5,599 bases of DNA from Candidatus Zhuqueibacterota bacterium 4484_87. Its GTDB lineage: Bacteria; Zhuqueibacterota; Zhuqueibacteria; Thermofontimicrobiales; Thermofontimicrobiaceae. The DNA is taken from contig NATN01000254.1 in assembly GCA_002085355.1 (NCBI GenBank), positions 1 to 5,599 on the forward strand. The letters run 5' to 3'. Below the pieces are notes generated by a model. The model was not told the origin of the DNA and did no database searches. It saw only the letters and a program-made list of their open reading frames with translations. Below, piece after piece: positions 1-5,599 of this stretch. Made by a program: the position numbers and the translations under genes. Every line of letters starts with the position of its first letter. Position 1 is the stretch's first letter.

Positions 1-1
1 C

Positions 2-340
2 TTTGAAGGAGAAGGTCCCGGCGCAGGCAAGGAAGTTGTACTGGACCAGAATTGGTACCGCGGTTACGGCAGCAGCGTGACTTCACAATTTATTGAAGAC
101 GGAAGTTTTGTCAGATTACGTGAACTGGCTATTTCCTACACGTTGCGCAACAGATTTGTCCGCTATTTTGGACTGAGCGATATCAATATTCGTCTGAGCG
201 GACGCAATCTCAAACTGTGGACCGATTATTCCGGCATTGACCCGGAAACGAACCTCAACTTAACCGGAGCCATGGGCATGGATTACTTCAACATGCCAAA
301 TACTAAATCCTATGTTCTGACACTGCGTTTCAATTACTAA
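2..340 (+). CDS. SusC/RagA-family TonB-dependent outer-membrane transporter, C-terminal end (partial)
   Basis: This is the last 112 codons of a gene that begins before the window; the frame is open from base 2 and stops with TAA at 338-340. The translation has the typical end of a SusC/RagA beta-barrel. It contains SFVRLRELAISYTL (the FxRLRxLxLSYTL strand), then IRLSGRNLKLWTDYSGIDPE (the conserved sGrNLxxWTxYsGxDPE segment), then NTKSYVLTLRFNY, a final strand ending in an aromatic residue as expected for outer-membrane barrel assembly. SusC proteins form the TonB-powered channel under a SusD lid and import glycans, peptides or other oligomers. The SusD partner starts 20 bases downstream, which supports the call and implies co-transcription. 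The plug domain and any SusC N-terminal extension lie outside the window, so the substrate cannot be judged. A GTG at 77 lies in the same frame but is internal, not the start. Confidence 0.93.
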   Translation, partial: FEGEGPGAGKEVVLDQNWYRGYGSSVTSQFIEDGSFVRLRELAISYTLRNRFVRYFGLSDINIRLSGRNLKLWTDYSGIDPETNLNLTGAMGMDYFNMPNTKSYVLTLRFNY

Positions 341-347
341 AATTTTT

Positions 348-353
348 AGGAGG
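348..353 (+). promoter_or_regulatory. Strong ribosome binding site of the SusD gene
   Basis: AGGAGG is a full Shine-Dalgarno match, 7 bases before the ATG at 361. It fixes that start. It sits in the 20-base gap between the SusC stop and the SusD start, consistent with one mRNA for both. Confidence 0.85.
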
Positions 354-360
354 CAAACTG

Positions 361-1725
361 ATGATAAAAAAGACAAGTATCATACTTTTACTCCTGGCGA
401 CTCTCAGCCTGTGGGTAAATTGCGAAAAAAACCTGACAGGGCCAAAGCTTGACAACGATCCGAATCGTGCCAGCGATGTGCCCATGGAGAGCTTACTCTC
501 TGCTATTGAAGTAAACTCCTTTTTGATCTACGAAAATTTTCCGGCATGGCTCGTTACGATATGGATGCAGCAGATGTCAGGAACTGCGATGACATTTGAA
601 AATTATGGCAACTATCAAATTATGGAAGACGTTTTTGATGATCCATGGCACAAATTTTACGGAGGCGGCGGATTAGTTGACATCAGAAAACTGCGGGCAA
701 AAGCAGTAGAGGAAGGGAATAAAAAAGTTGAAGGAATCGGAAAGGTGCTGGAAGCATTTTTAATGGGGACCGCTGCCAGCTTGTGGGGCGACATCCCCTA
801 TTCCGAAGTCGGTGTATCAGAAACACCGAAACTGGATAAACAATCCGAGGTTTATGCTGCTTTGCAACAGTTGCTGGATAGCGCCATTCAAGATTTACAA
901 AGCGGAGAGGGATTTTTAAACTCATCCGTTGATCATTACTATGGCGCAGATGAAACCAAATGGATCGCACTGGCGCACTCATTGAAAGCTCGATTCTATT
1001 TGGAATGGGCTGAAGCTGATGCCGGGAAATATGCGCTTGCTATGTCCGAAGCGCAGCAGGGAATTGCCAGCATCGGCGATAATTTCAAATCCAAACATTC
1101 TGACGTGACAAATGAAGAAAATTGCTGGTACCAATTGGAAGATGGCAGAGCAGGATACGTTCGCGCGGGTAAATTCCTCATTGAATTGCTGAAAACCAGA
1201 AACGATCCCCGTTTGGAAATCTATTTTGGCAAAGATCAAAATGGCGATTATACCGGTTCCGACCCTGGCGAAGGAAACGCTAATGCCAGTTATCTTAATC
1301 CGGATACATACGGTTCAAAAAGCTGGTCTTCTGAATTTGTCACCTGGGAAGAGATGCAATTTATCATTGCCGAATGTCAATATGCCGGCGGTGACGAAAA
1401 TGCCGCTTTAACGACATTAGACGGTGTATTAGCCGGCATCGAGGGCAAATTTAACATCACGCTTCCTCGATATTCAGGCACAGGTTTGACAGGGAATCAG
1501 GTACTTGAAGCGATCATGACGGAAAAATATATTGCCTTATTCACCAATCTGGTCGTCTGGAGCGACTGGAAAAGAACCGATCTCCCTGGTTTCACAGTCA
1601 CCTATGCGGGTCAACCCATACCGAGACGTTTCATGTACCCGATGAATGAGAGAACAACAAATCCGAACATTCCGGATCCATCCTCTTTCGGAATTTACGT
1701 CCACAATGAGAATGATCCGAATTAA
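361..1725 (+). CDS. SusD/RagB-family outer-membrane lipoprotein (SusD-like_2 type)
   Basis: This 454-residue protein is the surface lipoprotein that caps the SusC channel and captures substrate. Residues 1-20 form a signal peptide (K3-K4, then a hydrophobic run 6-19), and Cys21 is the likely lipidated residue. The lipobox is loose (W-V-N-C). The order of motifs fits the shorter SusD-like_2 group: LDNDPNRASDVP (30-41), WMQQMSG (68-74), LWGDIPYSEV (141-150), KLDKQSEVY (157-165), YYGADETKWIALAHSLKAR (193-211), FVTWEEMQFIIAECQ (326-340), the EKYIALF segment (388-394) followed by W403-K-R, and near the end IPRRFMYPMNE (420-430). Its length is ordinary for this group and shorter than classical SusD (about 550). 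It lies 20 bases after SusC. Asn at -1 of the Cys is unusual. SusD proteins vary in substrate, and glycan, peptide or other oligomer cannot be told apart from this sequence. Confidence 0.93.
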   Translation: MIKKTSIILLLLATLSLWVNCEKNLTGPKLDNDPNRASDVPMESLLSAIEVNSFLIYENFPAWLVTIWMQQMSGTAMTFENYGNYQIMEDVFDDPWHKFYGGGGLVDIRKLRAKAVEEGNKKVEGIGKVLEAFLMGTAASLWGDIPYSEVGVSETPKLDKQSEVYAALQQLLDSAIQDLQSGEGFLNSSVDHYYGADETKWIALAHSLKARFYLEWAEADAGKYALAMSEAQQGIASIGDNFKSKHSDVTNEENCWYQLEDGRAGYVRAGKFLIELLKTRNDPRLEIYFGKDQNGDYTGSDPGEGNANASYLNPDTYGSKSWSSEFVTWEEMQFIIAECQYAGGDENAALTTLDGVLAGIEGKFNITLPRYSGTGLTGNQVLEAIMTEKYIALFTNLVVWSDWKRTDLPGFTVTYAGQPIPRRFMYPMNERTTNPNIPDPSSFGIYVHNENDPN

Positions 1726-1759
1726 ACGGATAGAATAAGTTAATTGACTTCTCTGATCA

Positions 1760-1836
1760 GCCCGGGCGGAACTTATAGATTGCAAAAATTATCACTTCCC
1801 ATACACATTCTTTTTCCGCCCGGGCATTATTTTTTC
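1760..1836 (+). terminator. Rho-independent terminator after the SusCD unit
   Basis: A perfect 12-bp inverted repeat, GCCCGGGCGGAA at 1760-1771 and TTCCGCCCGGGC at 1814-1825, is followed directly by ATTATTTTTT (1826-1835). The G+C-rich stem and T tract lie 34 bases after the SusD stop. The loop is long, about 42 bases (1772-1813), and each arm contains the self-complementary 8-mer GCCCGGGC. No gene is visible here. This should end SusCD transcription and separate it from the S51 cassette. Confidence 0.8.
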
Positions 1837-1954
1837 TTTCGACAATTCCGCGACTGTAAAATTTTTTGTGTAAATAAAATTGATTCATTGATCAAATTCA
1901 GCTTAATTTTGCCTCCCAAAATGCCATCCAATGAAAATCCATCCATTAAATCCC

Positions 1955-1983
1955 TTGACTTTTAACCTAATGATTATTATTTT
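1955..1983 (+). promoter_or_regulatory. Candidate promoter for the S51-YfcC-S51 cassette
   Basis: TTGACT (1955-1960) matches 5 of 6 bases of a -35 box. After a 17-base spacer, TATTTT (1978-1983) matches 4 of 6 bases of a -10 box. Transcription would begin near 1990, leaving a leader of about 40 bases before the ATG at 2030. The element also overlaps TATTTTG (1978-1984), which is close to the TAnnTTTG -7 element of Bacteroidota. AT-rich DNA produces such matches by chance, so support rests mainly on position: after a terminator and just before a good ribosome binding site. Confidence 0.4.
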
Positions 1984-1985
1984 GA

Positions 1986-2014
1986 AAATCAAAAGTATCA
2001 TAAATCAAAATATC
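1986..2014 (+). repeat. Direct repeat in the leader of the S51 gene
   Basis: AAATCAAAAGTATC (1986-1999) and AAATCAAAATATC (2002-2014) are two copies differing by one inserted G, with starts 16 bases apart. They lie between the predicted -10 box and the ribosome binding site. They could be operator half-sites or chance in AT-rich DNA. Confidence 0.35.
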
Positions 2015-2019
2015 CCACA

Positions 2020-2024
2020 GGGAG
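2020..2024 (+). promoter_or_regulatory. Ribosome binding site that decides the start of the first S51 gene
   Basis: GGGAG sits 5 bases before the ATG at 2030. The only other in-frame ATGs upstream, at 1931 and 1970, have no comparable site. The ATG at 2030 also gives a textbook lipoprotein signal peptide. Confidence 0.75.
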
Positions 2025-2029
2025 TTACG

Positions 2030-2941
2030 ATGAAACAAAAATGGCGTGTATTGCTTTTTGTGCTCGTTTCCTTTATCCTCTTTTCTTGCTCATCAAAATC
2101 AACAAATGAAAATATTCAAGGATATCTGCTCATCATTGGCGGCGGCAAGAGGCCTGAGTCGGTGATGAAAAAATTCATCCACTTGGCGCATGGATTTGAA
2201 AACGGAAAAATTTTTATCCTGCCCATGGCGAGCGCGGATCCGGAAGGTACGGGAAAATATCAGGCAAAGCAACTGCGAGAATTAGGCGCAAAAAATGTGG
2301 ATTTCCTCATTGTTTCCAAAGATGATGCAAATGCTGATTCGATGCTGCGAAAGTTGGATGGCGTGACCGGAATTTTCTTCTCCGGCGGCGTACAGACGCG
2401 ACTCATGAATGCCATCGGCGGCACGGCTTTCGCGGAAAAATTGCACAAACTCTATCGCAGCGGCGCGGTTATCGGCGGAACCAGCGCCGGCGCCGCAGTG
2501 ATGAGCAAAATCATGATTACCGGCGATGAGAAACGACCGGACAGAAATAAAAATCGAGCTTTCAGCCGAATTGAAGGCGACAATATTGTTACTGCCGAAG
2601 GTCTGGGATTTCTGGAAGACGTCATCATTGACCAACATTTTGTCCGGCGCAAACGCCACAATCGGCTTATTAGCCTGGTGCTGGGAAACCCGAAATTAGT
2701 AGGCATGGGAATCGATGAATCTACTGCATTGCTGGTTCGTTCCGGCCATCGGTTTGAAGTGCTCGGAGAAAACAGTGTCATCATTTACGATGCCAGAAAT
2801 GCAGATATCGCGCCTTTTGATCCGACAAAGACTTACAATCTATGCGCCAGCAACATTACAATGCATGTTTTGACCCAAGGATACATTTTTGATCTGAATA
2901 AAAATAAGGTAATAGCTCCGCATGAATCAATCAGAAAATAA
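2030..2941 (+). CDS. Exported S51-family peptidase, cyanophycinase-like lipoprotein
   Basis: The protein has 303 residues from the ATG at 2030. Residues 1-19 are a signal peptide and the lipobox L-F-S-C puts the lipidated Cys at 20. The S51 fold follows: YLLIIGGG (32-39) is the first strand and loop, GIFFSGGVQ (114-122) the family's GGDQ-like loop, and GGTSAGAAV (149-157) the nucleophile elbow with catalytic Ser152. DQHFVRRKRHNRL (201-213) carries His203 and three arginines (207, 209, 212), and GIDESTA (227-233) carries Glu230. As I recall the CphB cyanophycinase structure, Ser132, Asp172, Gln173, His174, Arg178, Arg180, Arg183, Glu201 and Gln101 all have equivalents here. Cyanophycinase cuts cyanophycin to beta-Asp-Arg dipeptides. 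The one change noted is Val for Asp in the GGDQ loop. The gene overlaps the transporter by 20 bases. A different acidic or beta-aspartyl peptide substrate is possible. The family call is firm; the substrate is inferred. Confidence 0.9.
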   Translation: MKQKWRVLLFVLVSFILFSCSSKSTNENIQGYLLIIGGGKRPESVMKKFIHLAHGFENGKIFILPMASADPEGTGKYQAKQLRELGAKNVDFLIVSKDDANADSMLRKLDGVTGIFFSGGVQTRLMNAIGGTAFAEKLHKLYRSGAVIGGTSAGAAVMSKIMITGDEKRPDRNKNRAFSRIEGDNIVTAEGLGFLEDVIIDQHFVRRKRHNRLISLVLGNPKLVGMGIDESTALLVRSGHRFEVLGENSVIIYDARNADIAPFDPTKTYNLCASNITMHVLTQGYIFDLNKNKVIAPHESIRK

Positions 2942-4220
2942 TGGCATTAAAGTACCGCATACACTTGTGATTATCTTTTCAATCATTGTCATCATCGCGA
3001 TTTTGACGTACATCATTCCCGGCGGCAAATATGACCGCCAGGAGAAAAACGGCAGAACCGAGGTGGTCAGCGATTCGTTTCGTTACACTGAAAATGTGCA
3101 TCAGGGAATCAGCTCTATACTGCTAGCGCCTTTTCGCGGATTTGTCGATGCTGCGGCAATCATTGCCTTTGTCATTCTTGTAGGCGGTGCCTTTGGCGTG
3201 ATTCAAAAAACCGGCGCCATTGACAGTATGATAAAATCAATTGCTTCAGCGCACTCACGTTCTTCTGCCTTGCGAGTGATGATGATTCCTCTGCTCATGA
3301 CAGTATTTGCGCTCGCAGGTTCAATTTTTGGTATGAGCGAGGAAGTGATTCCGTTCATTCTCATCTTTATCCCGTTGGCACTTGCTCTCGGATATGATTC
3401 AATCGTGGGCACGGCAATTCCTTTTCTGGGCGCAGGAGCCGGATTTGCCGGAGCATTTATCAATCCTTTCACTATCGGTATTGCCCAGGGAATTGCAGAA
3501 TTGCCTCCGATGTCCGGAATGTGGTATCGCATTTTTTCCTGGGTGATCATCACAACCACCGCGATCATTTTCGTTTCCCTGTATGCCAGAAAAGTCAAAA
3601 AGAATCCCCAAATCAGCCCAACCTTTGAAATTGATGAAGAAAAAAGAAAACATTTTTCTTCATCTGATCTCGAAAATCATTCCATGCACCGGCATCATGC
3701 ATTAGTGCTGATCTTTTTTGGACTGGCGCTGGTTTTGCTTGTCGTCGGAGTGCTCAAATTTAAATGGTATATTCCGGAAATCGCTGCTTTATTTTTTGGC
3801 GCGGCTTTGGTCTGTGGAATCGCCGGAAATTTATCAGCAAATGAAATCGCCGAGAGTTTTGTTACTGGCACAAAAGACATGATGAGCGCCGTACTTGTCA
3901 TTGCATTTGCGCGCGGCATACTCATTGTTGCCACCGATGGCCAGATTATCGATACCATCCTTTATTCCCTGTCCCAACAAATTACCCGCTTCCACCCTAT
4001 TTTCGCAGGTCAGGCCATGTTTGTGGTGCAAACGCTGATCAATTTTTTCATACCTTCTGGCAGCGGCCAGGCTGCGCTGACCATGCCCATCATGGCGCCG
4101 TTGAGCGATTTGTTGGGCGTTACGCGACAGACAGCCGTGCTTGCTTTTCAATTCGGTGATGGCTTTATTGGTCTGCTGCTGCTCATTCCGCCGATTTTGA
4201 TGAAGTGGGGGCCTTTTTGA
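2922..4220 (+). CDS. YfcC/DcuC-superfamily inner-membrane transporter, short at the C-terminus
   Basis: This 432-residue integral membrane protein has about ten or more hydrophobic segments. It opens with VPHTLVIIFSIIVIIAILTYIIPGGKY (11-37), the usual start of YfcC carriers. Other family signatures are FGMSEEVIPF (136-145), ALGYDSIVGTAIPFLGAGAGF (155-175), NPFTIGIAQGIA (181-192), FIPSGSGQAALTMPIMAPLSDLLGV (376-400) and TRQTAVLAFQFGDGF (401-415). The two halves are joined by a charged loop at about 223-257. Family members are annotated as C4-dicarboxylate or basic amino acid carriers, and few have been tested. It overlaps the S51 gene by 20 bases, with a weak AAGG (2906-2909) before the ATG at 2922, so translation is probably coupled. 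After GDGF, relatives normally have an N-x-x-x-PTSG-like segment and a final helix. Here 17 residues (IGLLLLIPPILMKWGPF) follow and then TGA, so the end may be truncated. Uptake of peptidase products is inferred. Confidence 0.85.
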   Translation: MNQSENNGIKVPHTLVIIFSIIVIIAILTYIIPGGKYDRQEKNGRTEVVSDSFRYTENVHQGISSILLAPFRGFVDAAAIIAFVILVGGAFGVIQKTGAIDSMIKSIASAHSRSSALRVMMIPLLMTVFALAGSIFGMSEEVIPFILIFIPLALALGYDSIVGTAIPFLGAGAGFAGAFINPFTIGIAQGIAELPPMSGMWYRIFSWVIITTTAIIFVSLYARKVKKNPQISPTFEIDEEKRKHFSSSDLENHSMHRHHALVLIFFGLALVLLVVGVLKFKWYIPEIAALFFGAALVCGIAGNLSANEIAESFVTGTKDMMSAVLVIAFARGILIVATDGQIIDTILYSLSQQITRFHPIFAGQAMFVVQTLINFFIPSGSGQAALTMPIMAPLSDLLGVTRQTAVLAFQFGDGFIGLLLLIPPILMKWGPF

Positions 4221-4221
4221 T

Positions 4222-4246
4222 AAAAAAATGTCACGTGGATTTTTTT
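4222..4246. promoter_or_regulatory. A/T-arm palindrome with CACGTG centre in the gap between genes
   Basis: AAAAAAAT (4222-4229) and ATTTTTTT (4239-4246) can pair over a 9-base loop that contains the perfect palindrome CACGTG (4232-4237). It fills most of the 45-base gap between the transporter stop and the next start. It could be a weak attenuator, an mRNA end or processing site, or a protein binding site. The stem is all A-T, so it would be a poor intrinsic terminator by itself. Confidence 0.3.
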
Positions 4247-4265
4247 ATAACATGGGTAGATTGAA

Positions 4266-5599
4266 ATGAAACGATTCCTTTGGCTTTTTATCATCTTTTT
4301 TCTTTCTCTTCTCTCAAATCTTCAGGCACAGGGATACATTTTAGCCGTCGGCGGCGGAAGAGAAGATTATGGCGATTGGTCGGACGCGCCGTATCGCTGG
4401 ATGGTGGAAAAAGCAGAATTCGGAAAAATCATCAATATCGACGTTGATGCCACCAGCAACTGGTATCCGGCATATTTCATCCATTTCGGCGCTGCTGCGG
4501 AAAGTCGGGCCTTGCAAATTCCGGATAGAGAATCAGCGAACAGTGATGCTGTATATCAAGAGCTAAAAAGTGCGAAGGGAATTTTTATTGAAGGCGGAAA
4601 CCAATGGGATTATGTGAGTGTTTGGAAGGGCACCAAAGTGCAACAGGCCATCCGTGAAATTTTTCAGCAAGGCGGCGTGATCGGTGGCACGAGCGCCGGA
4701 TTAGCTGTTTTGGGAGATGTTGTTTTCGACGCCAAATATGGATCTGCGCTGCCGCAAAAGGCGGTTTACGACGCTTACATTCCCCAAATTCATTTCGAAA
4801 AAAATTTTCTCAATTTGCTGCCAAATATTCTCACTGACTCCCATTTTACCATGCGCGGCAGACTGGGCAGGCTCGTTCCCATGCTGGCGAGGCTCCACAT
4901 TGAAAATCCGGAAATTGAATTTATCGGGCTCGGCATTGATGAAAACACTGCCATCTGCATCGATCCGGGCTTGAACGGAAAAGTTTTCGGTGAAGCGACC
5001 GTCACCGTCCTCTACAAAACAGGAAATTCGCAAATCAATTGCTCTCCCGGACATCTGCCCACTTTCACTGCCATTGGCTATGATCAGCTCATTGAGGGAT
5101 GCGTTTACGATTTGAAAAATAAAAAATTGGTCGATCCTGGTCCCTATCTCAATCAAACCTCGAATCCGCCAACTTCACCAGAATTTCAAGAACTCACTCT
5201 TGACGGAAGCTCGGAATCAACAGCAGACGCAGGGAGCGTGGTCATCGAAAATCTTTTTTCACGAACCACTGCCGCCTTTTACGGTCAACTGACACAGCGA
5301 ACAGGGCAAAACTATCTTCCCAATTCCATCATCATGCCAAGGCTATGGAGCGAGAGGGATTATTTTGAAAATCGCCTCGCTGGCGCGCAATGGGGCGTGT
5401 CTTCACACCCGCATTTCACAGCGATTCTGATTGACGAGTACAATCAAATTCAAATTGATCAAAATGGAATTTTGTCGACAAATTACATCGTCCACATTCT
5501 GGACGGCTATGGCATGACTTATTCTGGAATCAACTCCCGCGGCTGTCAGATTCCGGGAATCATTGGCGCCCGATTGCATTTTATGACGAAAAAAAATTC
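4266..5599 (+). CDS. Second secreted S51-family (cyanophycinase-like) protein with C-terminal extension, 3' partial
   Basis: The frame is open from the ATG at 4266 to the window end: 444 codons plus two bases, no stop. A weak GGGTAG (4254-4259) lies 6 bases before the start. Residues 1-21 form a Sec signal peptide (MKR, hydrophobic 4-17, probable cleavage after LQA at 21) with no lipobox. The S51 domain spans about 22-292: GYILAVGGG (23-31), GIFIEGGNQ (105-113), GGTSAGLAV (140-148) with Ser143, DSHFTMRGRLGRL (191-203) with His193 and Arg197, Arg199 and Arg202, and GLGIDENTA (221-229) with Glu226. It differs from typical cyanophycinases by Ser for Gln after the Asp of DQHF and by GGNQ for GGDQ. 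EGCVYDLKNKKLVDP (277-291) matches the end of the first S51 protein (GYIFDLNKNKVIAP). At least 150 further residues follow, with no family I recognise. The gene lies 45 bases after the transporter, likely in the same operon. Peptidase activity is probable; the substrate is unknown. Confidence 0.85.
   Translation, partial: MKRFLWLFIIFFLSLLSNLQAQGYILAVGGGREDYGDWSDAPYRWMVEKAEFGKIINIDVDATSNWYPAYFIHFGAAAESRALQIPDRESANSDAVYQELKSAKGIFIEGGNQWDYVSVWKGTKVQQAIREIFQQGGVIGGTSAGLAVLGDVVFDAKYGSALPQKAVYDAYIPQIHFEKNFLNLLPNILTDSHFTMRGRLGRLVPMLARLHIENPEIEFIGLGIDENTAICIDPGLNGKVFGEATVTVLYKTGNSQINCSPGHLPTFTAIGYDQLIEGCVYDLKNKKLVDPGPYLNQTSNPPTSPEFQELTLDGSSESTADAGSVVIENLFSRTTAAFYGQLTQRTGQNYLPNSIIMPRLWSERDYFENRLAGAQWGVSSHPHFTAILIDEYNQIQIDQNGILSTNYIVHILDGYGMTYSGINSRGCQIPGIIGARLHFMTKKN

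Larger units (their letters stand above)
1837..2029 (+). other. AT-rich intergenic spacer before the S51 cassette
   Basis: Together with the terminator, the non-coding stretch between the SusD stop (1725) and the ATG at 2030 is 304 bases. Beyond the terminator it is AT-rich with no convincing coding potential. It holds a TTGATCAA palindrome (1888-1895), several ATCC(A/C) words (1926, 1937, 1941, 1950), a candidate promoter and a direct repeat. The in-frame ATG at 1931 would add 33 residues with no Shine-Dalgarno and would bury the signal peptide, so this region is treated as leader and not as coding sequence. Confidence 0.6.

Noticed and set aside
1926..1953. Repeated ATCC(A/C) words upstream of the -35 box as an activator site
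   Set aside because: The spacing is irregular (11, 4 and 9 bases) and the words are only 5 bases long, so chance explains them.
1744..1965. Open frame with a TTG start in the intergenic spacer (73 codons)
   Set aside because: It runs through the terminator stem and T tract, has no ribosome binding site and has a low-complexity translation. It is a chance open frame.
1931..2029. N-terminal extension of the first S51 gene from the ATG at 1931
   Set aside because: It has no ribosome binding site, it would place 33 residues before a clear lipoprotein signal peptide, and it overlaps the candidate promoter. The ATG at 2030 has GGGAG at the right distance.
4217..4251. TTGATA and TATAAC as a promoter for the second S51 gene
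   Set aside because: The spacer is 23 bases, too long for a standard sigma-70-type promoter, and the gene is close enough to the transporter to share its transcript.
4369..4566. Short + strand frame inside the second S51 gene
   Set aside because: It is in another frame of a gene with clear S51 motifs, and its translation is basic and shows no family features.
4701..5156. Long open frame on the minus strand (151 codons)
   Set aside because: It is a shadow of the second S51 gene, whose + strand frame carries all the family motifs over the same bases.
1..5599. CRISPR array, tRNA, rRNA or insertion sequence
   Set aside because: No regularly spaced repeats, cloverleaf, rRNA-like stretch, transposase motif or terminal inverted repeats were seen on either strand.

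Overview
The window looks like chromosome from a Gram-negative bacterium of the FCB group (Bacteroidota, or a relative such as Calditrichota, Ignavibacteria or KSB1). The reasons are a SusC/SusD outer-membrane pair, Sec lipoproteins and a moderate G+C content. The species cannot be named from this sequence. All real genes lie on the + strand.

Layout. Bases 2-340 are the last 112 codons of a SusC/RagA-type TonB-dependent outer-membrane channel, cut by the window edge. After 20 bases comes its SusD/RagB-type surface lipoprotein partner (361-1725). A strong stem followed by a T tract (1760-1836) closes this unit. The AT-rich spacer 1837-2029 carries a candidate promoter and a direct repeat. A second unit follows: a lipoprotein of the S51 (cyanophycinase-like) serine peptidase family (2030-2941), a YfcC-type integral membrane transporter that overlaps it by 20 bases (2922-4220), and a second, secreted S51-like protein with a long C-terminal extension (4266 to beyond the window end). 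This last gene has no stop codon inside the window.

How the genes may work together. Cyanophycinases cut the storage polymer cyanophycin, whose backbone is poly-aspartate with arginine on the side chains, to beta-Asp-Arg dipeptides. The first S51 protein keeps every active-site and pocket residue I can recall from cyanophycinase CphB, and both S51 proteins carry export signals. The simplest reading is an exported peptidase pair that releases beta-aspartyl or basic dipeptides, or amino acids, for an inner-membrane carrier. The SusCD pair could supply peptides across the outer membrane, but a terminator separates it from the cassette, so that link is only a hypothesis. The S51-YfcC-S51 arrangement, the two different active-site versions, the C-terminal extension of the second S51 protein and the short C-terminus of the transporter are the points most worth following.
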